From Candidatus Omnitrophota bacterium (GTDB taxonomy: Bacteria; Omnitrophota; Gorgyraeia; JABMQH01): DNA of 8,322 nucleotides. The stretch is from assembly GCA_026387595.1 (NCBI GenBank), contig JAPLLL010000150.1:1-8322 (forward strand), written 5' to 3'. The notes below the pieces were generated by a model. The model saw nothing but the letters and a program-made list of their open reading frames with translations, did no database searches and was not told the origin of the DNA. The position numbers were made by a program, and so were the translations under genes. How positions within the stretch are numbered: position 1 is the stretch's first letter; each line of letters starts with the position of its first letter. This document shows, one piece after another, positions 1 to 6,932 of the stretch.

Positions 1-48
1 AAAGAAAAGCTCTGCCTTTACTGCTGGACAGGCAAGTGCCCGGACTAA
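1..48 (+). CDS. C-terminal end of an upstream gene, possibly amidophosphoribosyltransferase (PurF-like)
   Basis: Frame 1 is open from the left edge and gives KEKLCLYCWTGKCPD before a TAA at 46-48. The stretch L-C-L-x-C-x-T-G-K-x-P resembles the C-terminal CxxC region of glutamine amidophosphoribosyltransferases, the first enzyme of purine synthesis, where in the Bacillus-type enzyme the two cysteines help bind an iron-sulfur cluster. Here the usual Phe is Trp and the usual Tyr before Pro is Cys, and the protein stops right after this motif. Only 15 residues are visible, so the family call rests on one short motif; a zinc-ribbon-like tail of another protein is the alternative. The gene ends about 90 bases before the efflux operon and has no clear intrinsic terminator. 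Confidence 0.45.
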   Translation, partial: KEKLCLYCWTGKCPD

Positions 49-59
49 AAAAGTTTTTA

Positions 60-89
60 TTTTCACCATTTATATGGTAAGATTATAAT
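60..89 (+). promoter_or_regulatory. Sigma70-type promoter for the efflux operon
   Basis: A perfect -10 hexamer TATAAT lies at 84-89. With an 18-base spacer, TTTTCA at 60-65 matches four of six bases of the -35 consensus. Transcription would begin near 96, leaving a leader of about 43 bases before the TolC-family start codon. It sits in the only gap between the upstream gene and the operon. An inverted repeat, ACCAT/ATGGT, occupies 65-78 between the two boxes. The call is by inspection only. Confidence 0.55.
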
Positions 90-138
90 GAAATAAAGGG
101 AGTAACACACCCTGGTAAAGGAAAAACGACATAGTTAG

Positions 139-1614
139 ATGAAAAACACGGTAAGACATATGGCGTTCTTAATTCTCTTGTGCCTGTTATGTTTTATCTG
201 TGTCTATTCCGCCACCGCAAATGTAGAACCGCTTTCCCGCCAGTCAGCCGAATTGTTCGAGAAAGAAGTGATTGCGGCAAAAATAACGGATAAAAACCAG
301 AAGGATTTAACTACCTCTGACCCCGCCTGGGATTCCATCCGCAAACAAAAAGTAAGCTCGGAAAAACCCTTTACTCTGGCAGAGCTTGTTGACATGGCAT
401 TGCGCAACAATCCCACCACGCGCCAGGCATGGGAAACTATCCGGGTAACCGAGTTCCAGAAAAAACAGGTGCAGAGTACTTTGTATCCGCAGGCCACGGT
501 TGCCGCGACAGCAACCAGGACTAAAACAAGCGCCAACCAGTCAGCCGCCGATGTAGATGACTTAAGCTACGGCCCGAGTTTCCAGATCACTTACCTGTTG
601 TTTGATTTTGGAGGAAGGGGCGCGAACATAGAAGAGGCCGCGAAAAATGTTGTCGCGGCGAATTTCCAGCTTAACCAATCCATACAGGACCTTGTCCTTA
701 ACGTTGAGACGGCATATTACGATCTGCACAGCGCCGATTCAGGCCTGAAAGCGGCGCAGACAGATCTTGCGAACGCGAAAAAAGTTTTCTATTCAGCCGA
801 ACAAAGATTTGATGTGGGGCTTGCGTCAAAGTTAGACGTTCTCCAGGCAAAGGCCAATTATGAAGATGCGCTGTACTCCTTCGAATCCGCAAAGGCCGCC
901 CTCAGGAACGCAAAGGCGAATCTTGCAAAGATAATCGGCCTGTCTGCGGACACAAAGTTTGAAATAGCCCAGCCATCCAAGGAAATCCCGACCGCTATAA
1001 CAGATAACGATATAAGCAACCTTATAGAAGAGGCAATAATGAAACGGCCGGACATATCATATACCCGCGCAATATTGCAGGCAAAGCAGGCCGCAGTAAG
1101 AGCGGCAAACTCTGATCTTTTGCCGTCGGTGTCTTTGGGCGGCTCCGCAGAGGCGAACAAGTATCATTACTATGATGTCCACAAGGCGGAAAATGATGAT
1201 CACACCTATGCCGGATATCTTCAAGTGAACTGGGACGTATTCGACGGTTTTTATAATCTTAATAAAAAACGCCAGACCGAGGCCGAGGCCGCTGTTGAAT
1301 ATGAAAAGCTGATCGAGGCGGAACTGCAGGTCAGCGCGGATGTCTGGTCCAGTTATTACGATTTTAGCTCCGCGGTAGTCAAGTTAAGGTTCAGCAGGGC
1401 ATTTTTAGATACGGCAAACACCACGTATGAACTGGCGCTGGAAAGTTACAATACGGGTTTAAAAAGCATACTGGACCTTCTGGACGCGCAAAGCAAATTA
1501 TCAGACGCGCGAAGCAAGCTTATACAATCACAAAGAGATGTTTTTGTGGCCCTGGCGCAGTTGATGCATTCAACCGGGTCGCTTCATGCAAAGGAGAGAA
1601 CGCTAAATGAATAA
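139..1614 (+). CDS. TolC-family outer-membrane efflux channel
   Basis: Outer-membrane factor of a tripartite efflux pump: three copies would form a beta-barrel in the outer membrane with a long alpha-helical periplasmic tunnel. The 491-residue protein has an N-terminal signal peptide (basic residues 2-7, hydrophobic stretch about 9-24, likely cleavage after ATA at 25-27), with no lipobox cysteine. Two OEP repeats follow. The first holds FTLAELVDMALRNNP at 78-92, YLLFDFGGR at 152-160 and RFDVGLASKLDVLQA at 223-237. The second holds NWDVFDG at 364-370 and YNTGLKSILDLLDAQ at 437-451, the matching helix-turn motif. Length is normal for the family. The start at 139 gives a sensible signal peptide, but its nearest purine-rich site (AAAGGA, 117-122) is 16 bases away; ATG at 160 (Met8) is an alternative. 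It is first of three overlapping efflux genes (order OMF, adaptor, pump). Substrate cannot be told. Confidence 0.93.
   Translation: MKNTVRHMAFLILLCLLCFICVYSATANVEPLSRQSAELFEKEVIAAKITDKNQKDLTTSDPAWDSIRKQKVSSEKPFTLAELVDMALRNNPTTRQAWETIRVTEFQKKQVQSTLYPQATVAATATRTKTSANQSAADVDDLSYGPSFQITYLLFDFGGRGANIEEAAKNVVAANFQLNQSIQDLVLNVETAYYDLHSADSGLKAAQTDLANAKKVFYSAEQRFDVGLASKLDVLQAKANYEDALYSFESAKAALRNAKANLAKIIGLSADTKFEIAQPSKEIPTAITDNDISNLIEEAIMKRPDISYTRAILQAKQAAVRAANSDLLPSVSLGGSAEANKYHYYDVHKAENDDHTYAGYLQVNWDVFDGFYNLNKKRQTEAEAAVEYEKLIEAELQVSADVWSSYYDFSSAVVKLRFSRAFLDTANTTYELALESYNTGLKSILDLLDAQSKLSDARSKLIQSQRDVFVALAQLMHSTGSLHAKERTLNE
1591..1598 (+). promoter_or_regulatory. Strong ribosome binding site for the adaptor gene
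   Basis: AAGGAGAG ends 8 bases before the ATG at 1607. It lies inside the end of the TolC-family gene and fixes the adaptor start, which overlaps the upstream reading frame by 8 bases. Confidence 0.75.
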
Positions 1615-2728
1615 AAAAATTAAACTAATGCTTTGTTTATTTTTATTTGCGGCCTCATCGATGCCCGCGTACGCGGGGTTATTCGGGAAAAAGGAAAAAG
1701 GGCCCCCACAGATACCGGCCAGGCCGGTTGAAACCGCTATTTCCTCAACAAAGGACGTGCCCGTCTATATAGATTCATTCGGGAGCATGGAGTGCCTTAC
1801 CAACGTTGACATAAAAGCGCAGGTCACAGGCCAGATAGAATCAGTGCATTTTACCGGCGGCCAGGATGTTTCAAAGGGTGATCTGCTTTTTACAATAGAT
1901 CCAAGGCCATATAAAGCGGAACTGGAAAAGGCGCAGGCGGCCCTTGCGGCTGACGGAGCGGACCTGGAGCTTAAACAGCTCACGCTTGAGCGGAACAAGA
2001 AACTACTGGAAAGGCAGCTTATCTCGCAGCAGGACTACGATACGTATAAAACAGATGTTGACTCGGGTCTGGCAAAGGTTAATCTTGATAAAGCGTCCGT
2101 GGACCTGGCAAAACTGAACCTGGATTATTGTTATATAGTTTCACCGCTTGACGGCAGGACAGGCAAATGCCTCGTCGACCCGGGCAATATCATTATCGCC
2201 AATACAGGCACCGCCCTTGTAAATATAAAGGCAATAGACAACCTATATGTGGATTTCACAATTCCTGAGACGCGGTTTGACGATGTGCGCAACGCCATGG
2301 CGACTGGCAGGCTGCAGACGATGGTTTCTCCCGAGGAGTCTTCTGATTACGGCTATTCCGGAGAACTTCACTTTCTTGATAACGCAGTGGATAATACAAC
2401 AGGGACGATCCTGCTGCGCGCCATTGTGCAGAATAAGAACAGATCTTTATGGTCGGGCCAATTCGTGAATGTGCGCCTTATCCTGGGTATAGAAAAGGAT
2501 ATGGTCGTGGTGCCGTATGAAACAGTCCAACTGGGCCAGGACGGCAGTTATCTTTTTGTCGTGACGCCTGACAACAAGGCTGAGCTGCGCATTGTTTCCA
2601 CCGGGAGCCGCTGGGAGGACAATATTGTCGTGAAGAAAGGCCTGAAGGCAGGCGAGAAGGTGGTAACCGTCGGACAGATGGGCCTTGCCCCGGGCGTGCC
2701 CGTAGTTGATACCAGAGAGAAAAAATGA
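1607..2728 (+). CDS. RND efflux periplasmic adaptor (membrane fusion protein, HlyD/AcrA/MdtA type)
   Basis: Periplasmic adaptor that bridges the inner-membrane pump and the outer-membrane channel. The 373-residue protein has a signal peptide (KK at 3-4, hydrophobic core 7-18, likely cleavage after AYA at 21-23). No cysteine follows, so it is probably not a lipoprotein, unlike AcrA. Domains in order: first half of the lipoyl domain at about 67-102 (QVTGQIESVHFTGGQDVSKG and then DPRPY), a short alpha-helical hairpin at about 103-170, the second lipoyl half at about 172-196 (YCYIVSPLDGRTG), then beta-barrel and membrane-proximal domains, with the family motif WSGQFVNVRL at 282-291. The short hairpin fits RND rather than type I secretion adaptors. 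Start is fixed by a strong AAGGAGAG site. It overlaps the TolC-family gene by 8 bases and the pump gene by 4, so translation is probably coupled. Confidence 0.93.
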   Translation: MNKKIKLMLCLFLFAASSMPAYAGLFGKKEKGPPQIPARPVETAISSTKDVPVYIDSFGSMECLTNVDIKAQVTGQIESVHFTGGQDVSKGDLLFTIDPRPYKAELEKAQAALAADGADLELKQLTLERNKKLLERQLISQQDYDTYKTDVDSGLAKVNLDKASVDLAKLNLDYCYIVSPLDGRTGKCLVDPGNIIIANTGTALVNIKAIDNLYVDFTIPETRFDDVRNAMATGRLQTMVSPEESSDYGYSGELHFLDNAVDNTTGTILLRAIVQNKNRSLWSGQFVNVRLILGIEKDMVVVPYETVQLGQDGSYLFVVTPDNKAELRIVSTGSRWEDNIVVKKGLKAGEKVVTVGQMGLAPGVPVVDTREKK

Positions 2729-5700
2729 ATTTTTCTGAAACATTTATTAAAAAACCCATCATGACCATGCTGGTCACGGTGGTCGTGCTTCTTTTCGGCA
2801 TAGCCGCTTATTTTATGCTTCCCGTGAGCGACCTGCCTGTCATAGATTCGCCTGTTATAACCGTGAACGTTGCTTATCCCGGCGCAAGCCCGAATACAAT
2901 GGCCTCAACCGTTGCCTCGCCGCTTGAAAATCAGTTTTCGCAAATACCCGGCCTTACAAATATGATCTCGGATAATACCGAGGGCCAGACCAAGATACTG
3001 CTGACATTCGAACTGAACCGCAGCGTTGACCTCGCGGCACCGGACGTACAGGCGGCAATACAGGACGCCTCCTCTGATCTGCCCACGGACCTACCGGCCC
3101 CGCCGACTTATTCCAAGACCAACCCCAGCGACATGCCGATCATGTACCTGGTCGTGACCTCTGATACGCTGACAAAAGCCCAGTTGTATGATTATGGCAA
3201 TAAGACGATAGGCCAGAGGATAAGCATGGTCGAAGGCGTTTCGCAGGTGCAGGTCTGGGCCGCAAAAGGGGCCGTAAGGGTGCAGGTGGACCCGAACAAG
3301 CTCGCGGCATTTAAGATAGGGATAAATGATATCGCCAACGCCATAAATACCGGCACTGTCACGATACCCGGCGGCAGCTTAAACGGGCCAATACGCACGT
3401 TCTCCATTGAGCCGCAGGGGCAATTATTCAAGGCAAAGGATTACGATGAGCTTATCGTGGCTTACCGCAACAACGCGCCGGTCAGGCTTAAGAACCTCGG
3501 CCAATGCGTGGACAGTGTTGATAACGATGTCGTAAATGCCATGTTCGGCCTGGCAAAGGATAAAAAGATGCGTCCGGGCGCTGTAGTATTGGCGATCTCG
3601 CGCGCGGCCGGCACAAACACAGTTGGCCTGGCAGCGAAGATCCGCGAGTTGATAGATGTTTTAAGGACGGAGATCCCGGGTTCCGTGAAGCTGGAGATAA
3701 TGTATGACAGGTCTGTTCCCATCCTGGACTCGATCGAGGATGTCAAGGAGACCATTATAATCGCCCTCATACTTGTAGTCCTGGTCATATTCCTATTCCT
3801 GGGCCGCGTTTCGGATACGATAATCCCTTCGGTAACCCTTCCGCTTTCGATCATTGCTACATTCATTATAATGTACATGGCGAAATTCAGCCTTGATAAC
3901 CTTTCTCTGATGGCGCTTACGCTTTCAATAGGGTTCGTGGTGGATGACGCCATAGTTGTCCTTGAAAATACCGTGCGCCTTATAGAAAAAGGGCAAAAAC
4001 CGTTCCAGGCGGCGATAAACAGTGCGCGGGAGATAAGCTTTACGGTCATGTCAATGACGCTTTCCTTGTCGGTCATATTCGTGCCGCTTGTATTTATGGC
4101 AGGCGTAGTGGGAAGGACGTTCCGGGAATTTGCCATAACCGTTATCATGGCGATAATGATGTCAGGCGTGATCTCTCTTACTCTGACCCCGATGATGTGC
4201 GCCAGGATGTTAAAAGAAACAAGTTCCAAAAAGACATTGGTGCAGAGATTCGTGGATTCATACCTTGGCGCTGTCATAAGAGGCTACGGCGCTCTTCTTA
4301 AATGGACGCTTAAAAACAAGTTTATCACGATCGTGGGCTGGATCGTATGTTTCGCGGGCACGATGTGGTTCTTTAATATCCTGCCCCAGACCTTTTTACC
4401 TGAAGGCGACAGCGGCGCCATAATGGGCCAGATAGTAATGCCGATGGGCACCTCTACTAATAAAATACAGGATTTTCAGGACCGGCTGAATAATATAATG
4501 ATCAACGACCCTAACACGGCAAACCTGATCAGCGTAACCGGCCTTAACCCGGGCGCGGACCAGACCACCGGAATATTTTTTGACGCGCTTAAGCCATTGA
4601 AAGAAAGAAAGCCCATGCCCGTGGTCATACAGGAGATCAGGAAAAAGCTCGCGGGCCTTACCGGAGGGTTTGCGTTTTCCATGCCCATCCCGGCGCTAAA
4701 GATAAGCACCGGAGGCGAGAGCACCGCTACCGGAAGCAAATATTCCTATGTCATAAAAGGGGCGGACCAGGCCGCGGTTTATACGGCAGTGGATAAGATC
4801 TATAAAAAGGTCAGGTCAATGCCCGGATTTTTGGATGTACAGACGAACATTAAGCTTAACATGCCCCAGCTTAATCTAACCATAGACCGCGACCATGCCT
4901 CCAGCCTTGGCATAACCGCGGGCGATATTGAATACGCCCTTTCGCTGGCGTATGCGCAGGGCAGGGTCACGCTTTATAAGACCGATATCGACCAGTATAA
5001 TGTTATAGTTGAGCTTACAAAACAATACCAGCTGCATCCAGAGCAGCTTTCTACCATATACCTGCGCTCTTCCGTCACGAACAACCTTGTGCCTTTGGCC
5101 TCCATAGCGAAATGGGAGGAGGTTGTGGGGCCGCAGGACGTGCCGCATTTTAACCAGCTTAACGCCGGCACTATATCGTTCAACATCCCGCCGGGCATGC
5201 CGCTGGGGGACGCGACAAATGCCCTGTATACGGCTGCCCAGGCGATCCTCCCGCCGGGTGTCACCGGCACGTTCCAGGGCGAGGCAGCGGAATTCCAGGA
5301 GGCTATCGCAAGCCTCGGGATACTGATGCTGATAGCCATATTCATAAAATATGTAATACTCGGCATCCTTTACGAAAGCTATGTCCATCCGATCACGATC
5401 ATTACTACGCTTCCTGTAGCGACATTCGGCGGGCTGCTCACCTTATACATGTTCGGCTCGCAGCTTTCGCTTTACGCGTACATAGGCCTGTTCATGCTCC
5501 TGGGTATTGTCGCTAAAAACGGCATCATGATGGTGGACTTTGCCAACGAGAATATCGCAAAAAAAGGCATGAACGATTTTGACGCGATACACGAGGCGTC
5601 CGTCGTGCGGTTCCGCCCGATCCTTATGACCGGTATCGCGGCCATCATGGGCGCATTGCCGATTGCAATGGGCTACGGCGCAGACGGCGCCTCCCGCCAG

Positions 5701-5862
5701 CCGCTGGGCCTTGTTGTCGTGGGCGGGCTGATATTTTCCCAGGTAGTGACGCTGTTCATTACGCCTGGGCTGTTCCTTTACATGCAGACCTTTCAGAGGA
5801 AGTTCCTTGATAAATTTGAATTAACACGTGAGTCTTCCGTACGGAAAGACGAAGAATCTTAA
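2725..5862 (+). CDS. HAE1-type RND multidrug efflux pump (AcrB/MdtB/MdtC-like)
   Basis: Inner-membrane proton/drug antiporter of 1045 residues, the normal family length. TM1 spans about 11-31; TM2-6 about 341-491; TM7 about 533-553; TM8-12 about 866-1017, with two large periplasmic loops (32-340 and 554-865). The proton relay is intact: D407 and D408 in GFVVDDAIVVLEN (TM4), K931 in GIVAKNG (TM10), and R962 and T969 in RFRPILMTG (TM11), spaced exactly as AcrB K940, R971 and T978. The porter start LPVSDLPVIDSPVITVNVAY and the region TGIFFDALKPLKER recall MdtB/MdtC more than AcrB. There is one pump gene, so a homotrimer is likely. Start ATG overlaps the adaptor stop as ATGA, with only a weak AGAGAG site, suggesting coupled translation. 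A lysine (K875) within TM8 is unusual. Substrates are unknown; a solvent, dye or antibiotic role would be inference only. Confidence 0.95.
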   Translation: MNFSETFIKKPIMTMLVTVVVLLFGIAAYFMLPVSDLPVIDSPVITVNVAYPGASPNTMASTVASPLENQFSQIPGLTNMISDNTEGQTKILLTFELNRSVDLAAPDVQAAIQDASSDLPTDLPAPPTYSKTNPSDMPIMYLVVTSDTLTKAQLYDYGNKTIGQRISMVEGVSQVQVWAAKGAVRVQVDPNKLAAFKIGINDIANAINTGTVTIPGGSLNGPIRTFSIEPQGQLFKAKDYDELIVAYRNNAPVRLKNLGQCVDSVDNDVVNAMFGLAKDKKMRPGAVVLAISRAAGTNTVGLAAKIRELIDVLRTEIPGSVKLEIMYDRSVPILDSIEDVKETIIIALILVVLVIFLFLGRVSDTIIPSVTLPLSIIATFIIMYMAKFSLDNLSLMALTLSIGFVVDDAIVVLENTVRLIEKGQKPFQAAINSAREISFTVMSMTLSLSVIFVPLVFMAGVVGRTFREFAITVIMAIMMSGVISLTLTPMMCARMLKETSSKKTLVQRFVDSYLGAVIRGYGALLKWTLKNKFITIVGWIVCFAGTMWFFNILPQTFLPEGDSGAIMGQIVMPMGTSTNKIQDFQDRLNNIMINDPNTANLISVTGLNPGADQTTGIFFDALKPLKERKPMPVVIQEIRKKLAGLTGGFAFSMPIPALKISTGGESTATGSKYSYVIKGADQAAVYTAVDKIYKKVRSMPGFLDVQTNIKLNMPQLNLTIDRDHASSLGITAGDIEYALSLAYAQGRVTLYKTDIDQYNVIVELTKQYQLHPEQLSTIYLRSSVTNNLVPLASIAKWEEVVGPQDVPHFNQLNAGTISFNIPPGMPLGDATNALYTAAQAILPPGVTGTFQGEAAEFQEAIASLGILMLIAIFIKYVILGILYESYVHPITIITTLPVATFGGLLTLYMFGSQLSLYAYIGLFMLLGIVAKNGIMMVDFANENIAKKGMNDFDAIHEASVVRFRPILMTGIAAIMGALPIAMGYGADGASRQPLGLVVVGGLIFSQVVTLFITPGLFLYMQTFQRKFLDKFELTRESSVRKDEES
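5832..5850 (+). other. Hairpin-capable palindrome at the end of the pump gene
   Basis: TTCCGTACGGAA at 5835-5846 is a perfect 12-base palindrome. GTC at 5832-5834 and GAC at 5848-5850 extend it, with one bulged A at 5847. It is the last clear RNA structure before the ATP synthase cluster, but it codes for the pump's C-terminal tail and no T-run follows directly, so it is not a convincing terminator. Confidence 0.3.
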
Positions 5863-5874
5863 AGGCAATTTGTT

Positions 5875-6108
5875 TTGGAGACAAAAAAAGATTTTTACAA
5901 GGCGATCAGGATAGCCGGGCTTGTTTCGTATATACCGTTTGCCCTGGCTGTCAGTCCGATCGCGGGATATTTTGTGGGGGATTATATAAATGAGCGCTTT
6001 TTCCCCAATAAGTACACAACCTCGGTTTTTGCCGCGATCGGATTATTGGCCGGCCTGGCTGAAACGTTCAGGATAATAAAGTTGCTGGTAAAACTGGAAA
6101 AACGCTAA
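5875..6108 (+). CDS. AtpZ/AtpI-family small membrane protein, F1Fo ATP synthase accessory
   Basis: A 77-residue protein with two predicted membrane helices, about 13-37 and 48-66, joined by a short polar loop (INERFFPNKYTT), and a basic C-terminal tail. Glycines sit along both helices (G15, G31, G35, then G56 and G60), as in the AtpZ/AtpI family (Pfam ATPase_gene1) encoded first in many atp operons and implicated in rotor-ring assembly or Mg2+/Ca2+ transport. The start must be TTG at 5875: the frame has no ATG or GTG, and the upstream stop at 5860-5862 leaves no other choice. AAAGG at 5861-5865 is 9 bases upstream. It begins 12 bases after the pump gene and ends one base before atpB. The weak start suggests low expression relative to the subunits. 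The family call rests on size, topology and position more than on a strong motif. Confidence 0.8.
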   Translation: METKKDFYKAIRIAGLVSYIPFALAVSPIAGYFVGDYINERFFPNKYTTSVFAAIGLLAGLAETFRIIKLLVKLEKR

Positions 6109-6109
6109 A

Positions 6110-6856
6110 ATGAACACGCCGGAAATTTCTCAACCCGAACTCCCCAATCTTGTAACGCTGCTTGAAAAGGCGCTCGAGGGCACGCCGTGGGCAGCGTATC
6201 TCGCATTATGGGAGAATATCATTTTTTCAGGGATCATCGCCGCAATTATCGTAACGGTATTTTGGTTTTCGATCCGCAAAAGAAAAATGATACCGGGCAG
6301 GCTCCAGGCCGCCGCAGAGCTATTTGTCTGGGCGCTGGATGATTTTGTGTGCGGCGTAATGGGGCCCAAAGGCAGAAGGTTCGTCCCGTTCATCGGAACG
6401 CTTTTTATTTATATAATCTCCATGAACCTGTTCGGCCTTATCCCGCTCATGAAATCCTCCACCTCAAGCTGGTCAGTGACGCTGGCCCTTGCGCTCTGCG
6501 TTTTTGTATATGTCCAATATACCGGGTTCAAGGAATTGGGGTTTTTCGGATACGCGGATGCCCTTATGGAAAAACCGCGCGGGTTTATTGCATTTTCGGT
6601 GTTCATTCCGCTATTGATGCTTTTTATACATGTAGTGACCGAGTTGGTCAAGCCAATTACACTGTCGCTTCGTCTTCGCAGCAATATCTGGGGGGACGAC
6701 ATGCTGCTGGCGGTCCTTGCCAATTTCGGGCTGGGCGGGGTGCCGCTTCTTTTATTCAGCACCTTTCTTGTTATAATAGCGGCTGTCGTGCAGGCGGGCG
6801 TGTTTTGCCTGCTGACGACGATATATTTTGCGTTGATAATCTTAGAGAAAGAATAA
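6110..6856 (+). CDS. atpB: F1Fo ATP synthase subunit a
   Basis: Membrane stator subunit that forms the two proton half-channels against the c ring. The 248-residue protein shows the family pattern: IPGRLQAAAELFVWALDD at 61-78, then FVPFIGTLFIYIISMNLFGLIP at about 91-112, and the TELVKPITLSLRLRSN region at 177-192. Predicted helices are about 34-54, 93-113, 120-140, 159-180 and a long pair over 198-245. R188 matches the essential E. coli R210, and D197 sits where E. coli has E219. Q228 is probably the counterpart of Q252, two residues nearer the arginine. Unusually, the residue two after R188 is R190, where most subunits have Phe (LRLFGN), and NIWGDD replaces NMYAGE. Start ATG is one base after the preceding stop, with only a weak GGA upstream, so coupling to the preceding gene is likely. 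Confidence 0.95.
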   Translation: MNTPEISQPELPNLVTLLEKALEGTPWAAYLALWENIIFSGIIAAIIVTVFWFSIRKRKMIPGRLQAAAELFVWALDDFVCGVMGPKGRRFVPFIGTLFIYIISMNLFGLIPLMKSSTSSWSVTLALALCVFVYVQYTGFKELGFFGYADALMEKPRGFIAFSVFIPLLMLFIHVVTELVKPITLSLRLRSNIWGDDMLLAVLANFGLGGVPLLLFSTFLVIIAAVVQAGVFCLLTTIYFALIILEKE

Positions 6857-6885
6857 TCCCTCCCCCGCCAAGGGCGGGGTCGGGA
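6857..6885 (+). other. GC-rich stem-loop between atpB and atpE
   Basis: Immediately after the atpB stop, CCCCGCC (6863-6869) pairs with GGCGGGG (6873-6879) across a three-base AAG loop. A 2-by-2 internal mismatch separates this from an outer stem, TCCC (6857-6860) with GGGA (6882-6885). That gives 11 base pairs, mostly G-C. The following bases are TGATTTCAG, not a T-run, so a full intrinsic terminator is unlikely. It may protect or process the mRNA, or cause partial termination, and so help set the level of atpE message. Confidence 0.7.
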
Positions 6886-6916
6886 TGATTTCAGATTAAG
6901 TAAAACTAGGGAAATC

Positions 6917-6924
6917 AAAGGAGG
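6917..6924 (+). promoter_or_regulatory. Near-perfect ribosome binding site for atpE
   Basis: AAAGGAGG, followed by another G, lies 8 bases before the atpE ATG at 6933. It is the strongest Shine-Dalgarno sequence in the window and fits the need to make several c subunits per complex. The other atp genes here have weak or no such site. Confidence 0.85.
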
Positions 6925-6932
6925 GTTGAAAT

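Noticed and set aside
46..59. Terminator for the upstream gene at the TAAAAA/TTTTTA palindrome
   Set aside because: The stem is purely A-T and short, with no GC-rich part, so it would not form a stable intrinsic terminator.
95..138. Leader peptide before the TolC-family gene (AAAGGGAG at 95-102, then CTG at 112 and TAG at 136)
   Set aside because: The start would be CTG, the peptide has 8 codons with no regulatory pattern, and the ribosome site would lie at the very 5' end of the predicted transcript.
1613..1619. Run of seven A residues at the start of the adaptor gene as a frameshift site
   Set aside because: The adaptor frame is intact through it and gives a normal signal peptide; no stimulating structure is seen.
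3462..4277. Long open frame of 271 codons on the minus strand inside the pump gene
   Set aside because: It lies wholly opposite a clearly real RND gene. Its translation is rich in Ser, Thr, Ile, Met and Arg with no recognisable domain, as expected for a mirror of codon bias.
4876..5388. Minus-strand frame of 170 codons opposite the pump's second periplasmic loop
   Set aside because: Arg-rich with no domain or ribosome site; a shadow of the pump coding sequence.
5807..5835. Separate promoter for the ATP synthase cluster (TTGATA at 5807-5812)
   Set aside because: No acceptable -10 hexamer lies 15 to 19 bases downstream.
6871..6885. G-quadruplex in the atpB-atpE gap
   Set aside because: Only three G-runs (GGG, GGGG, GGG) are close together, and these bases are better explained as one arm of the hairpin.
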